From the NCBI GenBank assembly GCA_028671895.1, contig CM053801.1:38568836-38632835 (forward strand): a stretch of 64,000 bases of DNA. Direction: 5' to 3'. The DNA is from Oenanthe sinensis (lineage: Eukaryota; Streptophyta; Magnoliopsida; Apiales; Apiaceae). Numbering within the stretch: position 1 is the stretch's first letter; the number at the start of each line of letters is the position of its first letter. Made by a program: the position numbers and the translations under genes. The notes below the pieces were generated by a model that worked only from the letters and a program-made list of their open reading frames with translations, had not been told where the DNA came from and did not search any database. Positions 39,314 through 52,175 of the stretch are shown in pieces.

Positions 39314-42300
39314 CCTTTATGGATTTGCAGGGCAGTGAACAGGAAAAGAGTAAAGTCATATGGGTGCTAGACAGTGGAGCATCGAGGCATATGACCGGCA
39401 ATAAGTCCCTGCTAACAGATTTGGTGTTGAGAGCCGGCTCCGTGGTTACTTTTGGAGATAACAGCAAAGGTTACACCAGGGGATATGGCAAGATCGTTTG
39501 TGGAAATGTTATCATTGAGGACGTGTCTTTTGTGGAAGGATTGCGACATAATCTTCTCAGCGTTAGTCAGTTCACCGACAGGGGTTTTGACGTCAACTTT
39601 GGGAAGCATGATTGTTCGATTCGAAGCAAAAAGGATGGAAGCCTTGCTCTCAAAGGAGTAAGGAAGTCAAATTTGTTCATAGCTGACATGAATTCTGCTG
39701 ATCAGTCTGAAGTCACGTGTTTCTACAGCAAGGCTTCTACTGATGAAAGTTGGCTATGGCATAAAAGATTATCTCACCTGAACTTTAAAGCAATGAATAA
39801 TCTCGTAAGGAGAGAATTGGTGAGAGGGCTGCCGCAGATGGAGTTCACCCCAGATGGACTCTGCGAAGCATGTTAGATGGGAAAATCAAAAAGAGCCTCG
39901 CATAAGGATAAACAAGTGAATAGCATTACCGAGCCCCTACAACTCCTTCACATGGATTTGTTTGGACCTGTTAATGTTATGTCAATGTCAAGGAAAAGAT
40001 ATGCGCTGGTAATTGTCGATGACTTTTCCAAATACACATGGGTGAAGTTTGTGACATCGAAAGATGAAGTGCCACATGAGATCATTAGACACGTACTGGT
40101 AATTGAAAACGTAGCAAGTCTGACTGTGAAGACTATCCGATCCGACAATGGGACAGAATTCAAGAACTCAGTGTTAATGGATTTCTGCATATCTAAAGGG
40201 ATCAGACGACAGTATTCAGCACCGAGAACACCACAGCAAAATGGGGTGGTAGAAAGGAAGAACAGGACACTGGTTGAAGCAGCTAGGACAATGCTGTATG
40301 AGTCAAAACTTCCTTTATATTTTTGGGCTGAAGCAGTTAGCACGGCTTGTTATACACAGAACAGAACCCTGATTATAAAGGACCATAATGAGACGCCGTA
40401 TTACATGATGAATAAACGAAAACCATCTATCAAGTACTTTCACGTATTTGGTGCAAAATGCTTTGTGTTAAGAGACAATGCACAACTTGGAAAGTTTGAT
40501 GCCAAAGCAGATGAAGGGGTTTTCATTGGATATTCTCTTGAAGTAGTAGCAGCGTACAGGGTGTTTGTGCTTAATGATCGCAAGGTGGTTGAAAGCTTTA
40601 ATGTCACATTCGACGACTCAAAGCTCCCCTCTATACAAAAAGAAGATAGTGAGCCCAACTCCCTAAGATTTGAAAATGTGGATATTGATGAAGTGGATAC
40701 AGTTCCTGAGTCAGTAGTGCAGGGTAGTGATCCAACTATAAATAATGAAATTAATCAAGAGTCTAGTGTTTCGCAAACTCAAAACACTAGGGCTGAGGGA
40801 TCACCTTCCGTCAGACCTGGTACTAACTCAGGGGGAGTCAGTATGCACTCAGGGGGAGCAACTCACTCAGGGGGAGCCAGTACTAGCTCAAGGGAAGCTA
40901 GTGAAAGTGCTTCTAGACTAAGTCACCTTCACTTACAAGATCAAGCTGAATCATCAAGAACATTTGCTAGGGATCGCACTTGGAACAAGGATCATCCGTT
41001 CGAGCTAATTATTGGTGATCCAGAAGCCGGAGTGACTACTAGAGGAAAAACTAGAGCTGCAATTGCCACTGAGAATGAATGTCTATATTCAGTGTTCCTT
41101 TCCCAGATGGAACCTAAAGTGGTGGAAGAAGCTCTAGATGACGCTGATTGGGTGATTGCTATGCAAGAGGAACTCAATCAGTTTGAAAGGCAGAAGGTGT
41201 GGAAGCTGGTACCCAGACCAAAGAATAGATCTGTCGTTGGGACAAAATGGGTATTCAGAAACAAGCTGGATGAAGACGGACGTGTAACACGAAATAAAGC
41301 TCGCCTGGTTGCTAAGGGTTATACTCAAAGAGAAGGAATTGATTATGATGAAACCTATGCACCAGTAGCAAGGCTAGAGGCAGTAAGGATGTTCTTGGCA
41401 TTCGCAGCACATCATGGTTTTAAAGTCTATCAAATGGATGTCAAGAGTGCATTCTTAAACGGTGAACTGGATGAAGAGGTGTATGTCGAGCAACCTCCCG
41501 GGTTTATCGATATCAAATATTGTGATTATGTTTATCGACTCTTCAAATCAGTATATGGCCTTAAGCAGTCTCCGCGGAAGTGGTATGAAACTCTGTCAGA
41601 CTTCTTACTAGAAAGTGGTTTTACAAGAGGAGTAATCGACAAGACGCTTTTCTACAAGAAATGCAAAGATGATCTAATGATGGTGCAAGTATATGTGGAT
41701 GACATTATCTTTGGGTCTGTAAATGAGAAGCTGTGTGCTAAATTCGCAAAGTTAATGCAATCAAGGTATGAAATGAGCATGATGGGAGAGCTGACGTTCT
41801 TTCTGGGCATTCAAGTTAGTCAGAAGAAGGACGGGATATTTATCTGCCAGACCAAGTACATTCATGATCTATTGAAGAAGTATGGTCTCCAAGATGTATC
41901 ACAAGCTAAGACTCCTATGGGAACAGCCACGAAACTTGACGAGGACAAATCGGGTAAACCTGTAGACATCTCAAGCTATCGAGGTATGATCGGCTCACTT
42001 TTGTATTTAACTGCTAGCAGACCTGATATTATGTTCTCTACATGCTTATGTGCAAGGTTCCAAGCGGATCCTAGAGAGTCACATCTCATAGCCGTAAAGC
42101 GTATTTTTAGGTATCTCAAGGGAACATCAAATCTCGGGATTTGGTACCCAAGAGATACAGGGTTTAATCTTGTTGGCTATTCGGATTCAGATTACGCAGG
42201 TTGTAGAATAGATAGGAAGAGCACTTCAGGAAGCTGTCAGTTCCTTGGAAGAAGGTTGGTGTCATGGCAAAGCAAGAAACAACACACAGTATCTACCTCG

Positions 42301-42636
42301 ACAGCTGAAGCAGAATATATTACTGCTGGAAGCTGTGTGGCCCAGATACTGTGGATGAAGAACCAACTCAAGGACTACGGTGTGGAAGTATCTAAGATTC
42401 CTATCATGTGTGACAACACAAGTGCTATTGCAATGACCAACAATCCTGTGGATCACTCAAGGACCAAGCACATTGACATCAGGTATCATTTTATTAGAGA
42501 GCATGTAGAAAATGGAACTGTAGAGTTGCATTTTGTGTCTACTGAACGTCAAATAGCAGATATATTCACTAAACCTCTAGACGAATCAACATTTTCTAGA
42601 TTGGTTGGTGAATTGGGGATGCTTAACACCTGTTAG
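39274..42636 (+). pseudogene. pol: A2 pol, one in-frame stop
   Basis: Overlaps the gag end in the -1 frame. Protease VLDSGASRHMTG; zinc domain H/H and then C, cut at TAG 39874-39876 right after CEAC, where A1 has a Glu codon. From 39877 the frame is open for 919 codons: integrase core with HMDLFGP, RSDNGTEFKN and QQNGVVERKN, integrase tail, linker with three AGGGGGAG motifs (40830, 40851, 40869; a 21-base unit more than A1), RT (MDVKSAFLNG, YVDDIIFGS) and RNase H (GYSDSDYAG, AEAEYITAG, DNTSAIAM). Stop at 42634-42636. All RT and RNase H catalytic residues are present. Confidence 0.93.
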
Positions 42637-43753
42637 TTTTGCTACCTATCTGTTATAATTCAGTTTGTGTACATATTATTGTTATTCATGAATATTCATA
42701 ATTAATAATGTGTACTTAACTTCATAAATGTATGTGTTGCATATCATAAGGAGTTAGAAAGTTTCATGGCATTAATCTTGTGCTGATCTGTATATCGTTA
42801 TGGTTAGTGTCCAAATGAAGTAATGAGAAATTTTCTATGGCAAATCTCGATCTATCCACATCGAGATCGACATCGAGATGTAGATCGAGATGCGGATCGA
42901 GATCGACATCAAGATCGACATCGAGATGTAGATCGAGATGCGGATCGAGATCGACATCTAGATCGACATCGAGATGTAGATCGAGATGCGGATCGAGATC
43001 GACATCTAGATGAGGATCGAGATGCGGATCTCGAGATCGAGATGTGACGTGTCTTTTCAGTCACTTCTTTTTAGGCGTGCAGGTATATATTATAGCATTA
43101 AAAAGGCTGTTCATTATTTACATTAACTTTCTTTCTCTCCAAAAGCTTAAGCTCTTCATATACACACGTGTATACATACATTACCAGAGTTCTTTTCCCT
43201 GCCATTACATCAAGTTTTCTTGTGATTTTCTTAAACAAAAATCACTAACTGTTACGTGAAAGCATTAATCACTAAAACGAAACTCTGCTAAAATTTTGTC
43301 CAAAACTGTTGAACTTCTTGTGTTGTTTTAACATCATTACTGTTCTTGCAATTAGTTCTTTAGTTTTCTTTTTCATTCGAGTGAGTTTGTTTTTGTTTCG
43401 TGCTTTCTTATTCTTAAGTACTTTTGTGTACTGGAGCAAAATAGTTGTGAGTACTACTGGTTAATCCTTAAAGTGCAACTTTACCGCCGTGTTTGTGGTT
43501 TTTCTGGAAAAATAATTTATTTTGTAACGGCTGTTCACTTTAATTTTCGAAAACTCAACCGTCAATCATTAGTGGGGAGTTAAGTGGTCATTAGTGGGCA
43601 GTTAATTTGTTTTAATTTGTGTCACTAATTACGTGGGGTAATTAGTGGGGTTCGTGTACGTTTTTTTTGTTGTTTAAATTTAGAACTTGTTCTCTAAAAA
43701 TTTCCATTGCCAAACCATTTCAGAACATTTCTTTTCTCAAACACAAATTTAAA
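42637..43753 (+). other. A2 pol-ORF3 spacer
   Basis: 1.1 kb without a gene; near-copy of the A1 spacer. Array 42839-43046, TATA-like TATATATTATA about 43084-43094, GTGAGT donor-like at 43381-43386 and TTTCAG acceptor-like ending 43723, then ORF3 ATG at 43754. Confidence 0.75.
42839..43046 (+). repeat. ATCGAGAT array upstream of A2 ORF3
   Basis: Same units as in A1 (GATCGAGATGCGGATCGAG and GACATCGAGATGTA) but with a different unit number and order: 208 bases against 182. Array size therefore changes fast between sister copies. Confidence 0.92.
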
Positions 43754-46642
43754 ATGGCAAACCCAAATTTCACAATTCCCAAGACCAACTTTGTTAATCT
43801 CTCTGCTGATCGAGCAACTGGTAGATTTATTCACTATCAGTTCTGGATTGAATCCCTCAACAACACATCAATCATAAGTCATGCCTTAACCGCCTCTCCC
43901 ATCCTGAATGTCGAAGCCCTTCAAGCTGCTTACTCTACACTAGAGATTCAGGGTGGAAAAGCCAATCCAACAGGCTTATCCTTTACTATTGGTGGTGTCA
44001 AATATGAAGTCAGTCTGCGGAAGTTCAATGAGTTACTCGGGCTTCCTACAGAAGATTATGCTCCGGAACCCACTATGGAGGATATGTTGCAATTATTCAC
44101 GGAGATAGGTTGTCGCCCTCCCACGGGTCCTATCAAGGTAACAAAGGTTAACACCGGTATGCTACCAGCTGAGTGGGATTATGTAGTTCAGGCCATTCAG
44201 CGCTGCATGTTCCCAAAAGACAAAGACTACAGGCCAATGAACAACAGCTGCCGGGTAATACTATATGGAGTGGCAAACAACAGGAGAGTGAATGTGGGCA
44301 AACATCTGTTGATTCAGTTGCATGAGAGGTGGGCATTGGAGAAAAATGCCTCAAGGAATCCAGAAGATGGTCCAGTCAAATGCTGGATGCCAAGATTTCT
44401 TCAGATGGTTCTGGATGACGTTCTTTCAGAGGAACACAGAAGAGTATTTCAAGGCTCTGAAAGGATGGCATGTTTTGATATGACTCTAAAGAGTATCTCC
44501 ACCATGGAAACCCAGCAAAAGTCAAGACTTTTTGAGTTGCGCCTGATTCCGTACTTCCAGGATCTGCAAGATGAGTATGCTAGGAGGCATGCTTCTCAGT
44601 TTACTGCAGTAGAAGCTGAGAGTAGCGGTAACGAAGCTGAAGGTGGAGATCAAGTGCCTAGAAATTTGGAACAAGCAGGTATGGATGTTGACATGGCTGA
44701 GGCACATGTTGCAGAAGCTGGAGCTGACAAGGATGACGATCTTCTGAGTCAGGTACCTATTCTTGCTGATCTTGATCAATCATCAATTCAACCTGTTTTC
44801 TACAGCCGTGGGCCTGAACACCCCCAGGCTCTATCCCAGGCTGCAAGCCCTTCTGTTCATAAACGTTCAGCCAGCCCTAAAACTGGTGATAAAAGGAAGG
44901 CAAGCTTATCTGAGTCGAGTGATTCGAGTGGAGGGAGTGTAGGAGTTGAGAGAGTAGTCACTTCAGCAGCTCTGCCACCTTCAAAGAAGCAAAAGGTGGA
45001 TTCAAACCCAGTGGCAACTGCACAACCTGTTAAGGCTAGTTCACCTCTCACAGCCACCACACCTCACGCTGGTGGCTCTCCTCTCCAAATCATTTCAACA
45101 CATTCGCACTCGCCTAGGCATGTTGGTGAGAGTCAAGAAGGGGGTCCAGCTCAACAGCCAATAGGAGCTGGCCCTACCTTCCCTGAGTTGTCCGCTCAGG
45201 GCTCTTTGAGCAATTTCTCGGAAGGGGAATGGCAAACTGAGACTAGCACTTCTGATACTAGTATCTCAGGCAGTTTTAATGAGGAAGAGTCTGTCGAATC
45301 CAGTACGGATGACGCTTCCTCATCTAAATCAGAAAACAAGTTGCTTGCAGAGCAACGACATCTGGTGACTGGTGGGTCTACGCCTCCAGAACAGCCCAGC
45401 GAACCAGAAAAGGTTCTAAGTGAACAAGGGGATGACATGGTCATAACGTCATCTCCCGTCGTAGACACAGCGCTTAAAGGCTCAGTCTCACTGACCGATA
45501 TCGCCGACCAACTCACCGCTAGTCCCCAGCGATTAGTGGATGAGGCTCTAGTACTGTTAGGCTCTAAACACGAGGGAGAGACAGGGAGAGTAGATCCCTT
45601 CTTTTTAGGGATCTTGAGTGAAACAGAACCCGGCGAGAGTAAACAGTCTAACCCAAGCCAAACACCGTCCCCCAAATTGCAGGATCTAGTGAAGAAAGTG
45701 GAGGCTTTGGAGGCTGGAGTTGCTGGTGTTACTGCTGCTGTCTCTTCTCACTCTGGACGATTGGAGGTTGGAGCTCAGTTCATGGAGAACCTCATTGCCG
45801 TCCAAAATCAAATGATTGACAAGATAAACAATCTCGGATTGGCACAGGTGGAGGTTGGAAGATCAGTAGATGATGTCACTTATGGCATGTCTCAAGTTTG
45901 GACGAAGCTGAATGAACTACTTGATGCTGTCTTTGGCCGTAACAGGGCTGGACCTGGTCCTTCAACCGGTGGTGGTGGTGACGATAATAATGATGATGAT
46001 GCTCCTGATGAGGATAACACACCTAAGGGGGAGAAGGAGGATCAGGGTCTGAAAAAGCTGACTAGTAAGGGTCCGGTGATCGAGTCCTCAAACAAATCTG
46101 GTGAAAAGGTGGAGGAGGCTCAACCGGCTCTTAAGGACAAAGGCAAGCAGAAGATGGTAGTTGAAGAAGAAGCTGAGAAAGAAACACCTCTTGTTGATGC
46201 ATTTATGGGAGACTTTATTGAAGATTCTGATGATGACGAGATGGATGTAGAAGCCTTAGTGGCAAGGAGGTCGAGATTAGAGCAACGGGCAAGAGAATGG
46301 GAACAAGAAAGAGGTCTAAATCCTGGCGGATCTGGCGCAGGAGTTGCAGGTGATGCAGGAGACCACTCGGTTGCTGACAAGCATGTTCCAGAAGAAGAAG
46401 TTGATGAAGCGGAGATGCAAGGAGAGATTTTCAGGGAAGCCAGAGAAAGAGTAAATGAAGAAATTCTACAAGGGATAGTTGAAAAAGAACTAATGGCAAA
46501 GGAGAAGAGAGCGGCTCAGAAAACTCAGCATGAGTTTGAAATGAAAAAGATCAATGATCCTAAGGTCCAGGCTGACATAAGGAGGGAAGGTCCCGAGTGG
46601 GACAAGGCTAGACACCTCTGTCAAGACTGGAGTGTTGTTTAA
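43754..46642 (+). pseudogene. A2 ORF3, long first part
   Basis: 962 residues from ATG (MANPNFTIPKTNFVNL); the frame is open 29 codons upstream, but the ATG matches A1. It has no internal stop where A1 has one. N-terminal conserved domain, low-complexity Ser/Pro/Glu middle, coiled-coil segment, acidic runs and AGGGGGAG at 46026-46033. It ends early: at 46609-46612 a 272-bp segment present in A1 is missing, and the frame changes. No signal peptide or membrane segment seen. Confidence 0.85.
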
Positions 46643-47612
46643 GGAGAAATTGTTGAAGATGGCTGAAGACAGAGGGGTTGACATTATTCTAAATCCCTAC
46701 CAGATCAGATATGTCCATGACAAGGTCTTGAGGATCGTAAATCTGCATGACTCGAAACTAACTCCGAGCGGAAATGTGCTGAAGGCAGTTGCAAAGCTAG
46801 TCCTCTCTAAGGGTTTTCTAACAAAGGAAAAGAAGCTGGTGGCTAAGGACTTGGAGAAGCTGATAAGAAGGCAAGACGCTAGATACAAGTTGCCTGAAGC
46901 TACACTACCAGTGGTTAAGAAGGAACCTGAAGACTATGCATTCGAGCTGCAAAACGAGGCAATAAGAGAGCATGTGCAAAGATACGGAGATCCAAGGATA
47001 GACATTCCAGAAGAAGGGGAAATAAGGAAGGAAGCTGGTGCAGTGGCTGGTGCAAATGTCAGGTTTGTCAAGAGCAAAGCTGAGAATGAGAATGATCTGC
47101 TGATCTATACAGACAAGCATAAGGTGGAAACCCTCATTGAAATCAAGTACGACATCTTTGCAGAACACAGTCATGAAACACTGTGTAGTATAAGAGAATT
47201 GATTGAGGAGATGGATGATATTGACGAGTTTGATCAGGATTATCTGAGGGTCACGTTTGATAACTTCTGTAAGAGAAGACAACAACTTGATATTCAGAGG
47301 CTACAGCAATGCACCACCGCTATTGTCATTGGATACCCTAAGCAGCTGGTCATACGGAAGAAAGGGGAAAAGGGGTACCCTGACAAAGTCACAAAGCTGA
47401 GGTTTGAAGACATTCCCACGAAGCTTACCACTCGCAGCATGGTTGAAAGGTGGTTGAGGTTGTTTCGAAATTACAAGATCAGAAATCATGTGGAAGCAGA
47501 AGGACTTAATCTTCTCAAGAAAAGAATGGATGAAGTCTGCAACCCTGAGTTCATGAAGAAAGAAAAAGCAGCCAAGAAGAAAGCTCGTGAGGAAGAGGAG
47601 CGCAAGAAATAA
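46632..47612 (+). pseudogene. A2 ORF3, C-terminal part, frame-shifted by the deletion
   Basis: C-terminal domain with NPYQIRYVHDKVLRIVNL and a Lys/Glu-rich end (KKKAREEEERKK), in a frame different from the first part because 272 is not a multiple of three. Stop at 47610-47612, likely the family's real stop. Confidence 0.82.
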
Positions 47613-48086
47613 AAGTTTTAATGTATCATGCTTGTAATGTTTCTTTGCGTTGTAATTTGTTTTCTTATTTTCCTGCATTGTAAAAATATATTATCTGTTT
47701 TCTTGTGTAGTGTAAGGTAGAAGTTAGTTAGCTAAGTGTCTTGAAACTGGTTTATATTAGGCATCAATTATTTCACGAAGTTCGACGGTGGTAATACTGC
47801 TAAAAGGACTTCAGAAGGATAATTGAAGATTGAGTGGACCGTGCTCTTAAAGTACTTAGAGAAAATATCTAGAAGAGCATGAAGCCATTTAATCGAGCCA
47901 ACAGGTGTCCAATTTTGGCACTTGAAGTATCAGTAATAGACATGAAGTTAATTAATCAAGCCAAGCATTATGCAAGTTGACATGATCTTTTATGAATGTT
48001 ATTTTATCTTTTTCAGACCCTGTTTAGTTGAGTTATCCTCATTGTGAATTTGGTTGTCATTGTTAGACAATCAAATAGGGGGAGAT
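47613..48086 (+). other. A2 3' untranslated region and PPT
   Basis: 470 bases, no gene, nearly the same as in A1; ends AAATAGGGGGAGAT with AGGGGGAG at 48077-48084. Confidence 0.88.
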
Positions 48087-49346
48087 TGAAAGGCATAGGT
48101 GTACTAACTTGTAACACTTAATTATTTTGTAACTCAACTAAGTAAAAGATAAAACAACAGCAAAACAAGAGAAACTGAAGAAGCACATGGAATCAATCAA
48201 CTGAAGAAATGGTAATGATACTTGGTAACTACAAGTAACTAATTTGGTTAATCAAGGATGCATAAGTGAGAAGAAGTTCAATCTGAGTATTGCTCATGCC
48301 CTAACTTATCTAATGGAGAATCAAATTAATGTCAAGGAAGTATCAAGAAGGCCAAAGTGATTTCATGTAATGTATATCAACATCTGGATAATGTAAAGGT
48401 TAATCAACAAATGAGAACTGACATTCAGAAGCAAGAACCCCTACAAGACTAGTCACTTATGAACCAGACCATTGCATCAAGTGTCAGGACATTGGAGGCA
48501 AGTTCATGTCAGTAATAGAAGATCTCATTTGAATTGAGTGAGGAAAAGAAATTGAAGAAGCTAAGGAAACTTGCTCATAAAGGTTAATCCTCAATTAGTC
48601 ACTAAAGAAGGTCAACATTGGATGTGTGCATATTTACTAAGGCAAATGTCGATCCACAGCAGATCGAGATGCGGGTCGAGATTTACAAGTGAAGTAAAAC
48701 ACTGCAAAGGCAAATCTCGATCCAGGCGATAGATCGAGATCGAGATCCTCCCAGATCGAGATCGAGATTTTCACAGATCGAGATCGAGATCTTCACAGAT
48801 CGAGATCGAGATCCTCCCAGATCGAGATCGAGATTTTCACAGATCGAGATCGAGATGGGTCCAGGCGAAGATCGAGATGCGGGTAGAAATGTAACATTTA
48901 ATGTTCAAGGGACAAGTGGCTTATTGTGAACGGTTGATCCAGAGTTGTTGGGAAAGTACTTTTTGTTGTCGAAGTCCTGATTGGGCCACGTACACAAAAA
49001 GGACAAGATCAAGACTACATGACATTATAAAAGCAGCACTTTGTTTTTATTTTAGTAGTAACTTGTATCTCTGTATTTTCAACGATAATTTTTAAGAGAG
49101 AGCATTTACTGTAAAACAAAAAGTGAGAGAGAGAGGATCAGTTGAATCTAGCTTTAATTGCTGTATTTATTGTTCAACTGATCATGATGCTTTTATGAAT
49201 GTTGTAGCAAATCCATCAATGAATATAATGATATATTCTTGAAATTCTGAGTCATCATTTATTACTTGCACATTGTTTATTCTCTCATAAATTTTAAACA
49301 GTTGTATTCACCCCTCCCCCCCCTCTACAACACTTTGGACCTAACA
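48087..49346 (+). repeat. A2 3' LTR
   Basis: 1,260 bp; array 48647-48892; TATA box TATAAAA 49026-49032; ends TTGGACCTAACA followed by TAAGG. Confidence 0.97.
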
Positions 49347-50300
49347 TAAGGTTAACATCTTGGTTGATCAGGAAAATATTGAAAATTCTCCTAAGTTAAT
49401 GGATATTACTCAATCAACTGATATTATCCATCATCCATTGACAAGTTCACTTCCATCGATGAATATCCTTACATCCATCGACGAGCTGCAATCAACTGAT
49501 ATTCATCAATCGATGGATATTTCTCATCCATTGATTGACACTTCCATTCCAATTATTGAACCATCTATTGAAACAATTCAAGTGGCAAACACACTTTTAG
49601 GATTGAGTGGAGTGGGTGAGGTGTGTGAGAGGCAGGATTTTCATATCCTGGCAAAAGGAGTGAATATGAATGAGAAGCCCTCAATTTCTTATGAGGTGGC
49701 AAAATGAGATGGTGTGAGAAAAGAGAGTTCCACATTAGTAGGTGATGAAAAAGGATAGCATTGTGAGGGAGAGGTGAGAATCCAGGATGAGATCCTGATG
49801 CAAGAAAAGTGAGAAGAGAGTGAGAGAGAAAAGAATAGAGAGAAACAAAGTTCTTCATCTCATGAAGCATCAAATTCTATAACTGAACAGTTTGCAGCTG
49901 AACTCACCCAGGAGTTGGGGTTGGAGTTAGGGGAAGATGGAGGTGATGGAGAGCACAGATTTCCTGCAGGAGTTGTAGATGCCCACAAGGAAGTGGATGA
50001 TGAGTTTGAATTTAACCTTGATGCTGATACATTTCAACATAAGGATCCACACTACCAAAAACTAGCAGTTGCCACTAAGCAAGAGGCTGAGCAGATTTTG
50101 GGGTTGGTACAGACAGAAGAGCAATTTAGGAGTGGCAAGGAGAATTTGGCAAGTTAATCTGTTGATGTGTCTCATATGAATCCTGAGGATTTTGAAGCTG
50201 ATTACGATGATGATCTGTTGAACCCTGCATTGGCTGGTTTCTTTCCGTACAAGATTCTCTGTAATCGGTATTCTCCAATGTGGAATTGGCAAAATTAACC
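49347..50300 (+). pseudogene. Element C, right piece: ORF3 remnant
   Basis: After the duplicated TAAGG the C ORF3 continues. It first passes through a stretch whose codons contain the C palindromic motif (CATCGATGGATA-like, 49396-49560), then a Glu/Val-rich part. Two longer open pieces (49360-49707 and 49915-50157) lie in one frame, separated by several stops. Homology fades near 50300. C has no 3' LTR or PPT here, so its right end is deleted. Confidence 0.7.
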
Positions 50301-50999
50301 ACTAAAGAGTCTTCCAATGGATATAAATGGTAAAAAATCGGATCCGACGGATACTTGATCCAAAACTTGAAATTTTTGATTTACCAAACCCGATTTTTTG
50401 GATTTGGATTTAATTTTTAGACCCGAAAATTTTTGGATTTAGATTTTGATTTGAGTTATACCGATCTGAAATCCGATCCGATATCCGAAATCCGATCCAA
50501 TCTGAACCCGAAACCTGGAAAAAACCCTCGAATAATATATATATTATTTTTAAATATATAAAATTTATATTATATATATATATATATATTATACATTATT
50601 TAGTAATATATAATTCTAAAAATTATGTAATACACATTCTGAAAATTATGAACAAGAATGTTATGACTGCAGGTTTGGCAGAATGTGTATTTAAGAAAAT
50701 TGGATTTGTTATTCAACGGCGATTTGTGGTGCAGTTTGTTATCCATATAATTCGTACATATATATAATTTTATGTATTTATTTTATTAAAATTTGAAAGA
50801 AAAAAATTAAAAATTTGAAATCATCATTGAATTCATAAGGTTTGAAGGTGAAACCCTGTGAAAGTACACGTAATCGACAATTTTCAAACTCATGTTAAGA
50901 AGATCATCATGTATGAGCATTTCCAACGGCTTAGAACCCTTAGCTAGAATTTATAAGTGGCATTAAACAATAGCAATTATAGCCAATCTTGTTAAAATT
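50301..50999. other. AT-rich stretch with ATCCGA-rich segment
   Basis: No gene. 50335-50520 is dense in GGATCCGA, ATCCGAAATCCGAT and CCGAAA words, as in the subterminal parts of plant hAT elements, but I find no matching inverted end, so it is at most a truncated copy. (TA)n at 50573-50590. Bases 50915-50999 (GAGCATTTCCAACGGCTTAG and on) look like a common short plant repeat; its continuation appears at 57309 after element D. Confidence 0.45.
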
Positions 51000-52175
51000 T
51001 GTTGAATCAAATCAAGCCTACCATAATTAATTAATTGTCTTGTTATAGCACATGTAGAACTCTTGTACTAGGTTGGTGACATAGTGCTTTTAATGTATAC
51101 TTGCAGATAGAAGCATGTTTCTATTACAAATTCAAATGTATAACTGTAAGTTAAGAATAAATATTGATAGAAGATTCAATTATGGATTAAACATCAAGCC
51201 TGAGAAGACTTCACCAAAATAAGAATTGCAGTATGGAAAATCTTCTAAGTCAAGTGTTCGATCGAGAATTCACCCTGGTAGAGAAGTGACATGTAAAACT
51301 GGTAGAGAAGTCTCAAAATATCTCATGACCAAGTATTCGATCGAGAAGTATTCATTCGAGAAGTCAAAAAATTGAAGCCATTCGAGAAGTGTCAAAGGTA
51401 ATAAACATTCGAGAAGTCCAATAGAACAAATCGAGGAGTTAGCAAATGAAGTAATCGAGAAGTTTGAGAAAAGAGATCAATCGAGAAGTCTGTAGTAGTA
51501 GACCATTCGAGAAGTCTAGCCTAATTGAGAAGTCATCTAATCTATATCTAATCGAGAAGTCTAGGCACTCTAGAAGTAACAAGTCAATAGGCTGATCGAG
51601 AAGTCTCAAAAGTATTCGATCGAGAAGTATGTGTCATGACTTCTCGAAGAAAGAATAGTTGAGTACTCGATTGATTCAAGAAGATAAATTCAAGGAGATT
51701 TGTAGAAGAATAAGATAAGTAATTTGAAGCTCTGTCGTGATCAAGATCAGTCAAACCTGGAAAGATAGAGACAAGACTACAAGAAACTTGAAAGAAGAAA
51801 AAGATAGAGACAGAAGTTTAGAATGCAAATGTGATGTACTATCAAAAGAAAGTGTTACCTAGAAATAGATAGTGTTCAAATGTAAAGCATCTTTTATCTA
51901 TTTCTAGTTTTAGCTAATTGACTTGTGAAAGCATGTGCCAATGAGACATGTTGTCTATATAACCAATGCACAGCTTCACAAGTTAGCAACATGTTGATAA
52001 TTACAAGTGTATTCACTCCTTGTATCTTTCAAGAACAAGAAGCTAGGATTCAAATCAAGAATCTCATATTTATAACACTTCAATATAATACAATATTAGT
52101 TTGAAAGTTAAACTTCTGTTTTATTATCCGCAATTATCTTGTAAACACTGTAAGATAACATAAGTTACAAGTTTT
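51000..52175 (+). repeat. Element D LTR1, truncated
   Basis: Starts TGTTGAATCAAATCAAGCC; matches LTR2 through TTACAAGTTTT and then stops, where element F begins. Array of TCGAGAAGTC units at 51244-51640; TATA-like TATATAA at 51956-51962. Confidence 0.9.
51244..51640 (+). repeat. TCGAGAAGTC array in D LTR1
   Basis: About 18 units with the core ATTCGAGAAGTC or GATCGAGAAGT, spaced 15-30 bases. A TCGA palindrome lies in most units. The corresponding array in LTR2 is 56310-56680. Confidence 0.9.

Larger units (their letters stand above)
35018..49346 (+). mobile_element. Element A2: full-length sirevirus, coding-defective
   Basis: 14,329 bp, LTRs 35018-36275 (1,258 bp) and 48087-49346 (1,260 bp), PBS, gag, pol, spacer array, ORF3, PPT and perfect TAAGG duplication. 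Sister of A1. Lesions: TGA at 37091-37093 and TAA at 38756-38758 in gag, TAG at 39874-39876 in integrase, and a 272-bp deletion in ORF3 at 46609-46612. LTRs differ at a few sites (C/T and T/G around 35834-35848 against 48903-48928, A/G near 36032, and the C-run). Confidence 0.97.

Noticed and set aside
50335..50520. ATCCGA-rich segment as a complete hAT MITE
   Set aside because: I cannot find a matching inverted end or an 8-bp duplication; at best a fragment.
51244..51640. Regularly spaced short palindromic repeats that look like a CRISPR array
   Set aside because: They lie in eukaryotic LTRs before TATA boxes, spacers are short and related to each other, and no cas genes exist.
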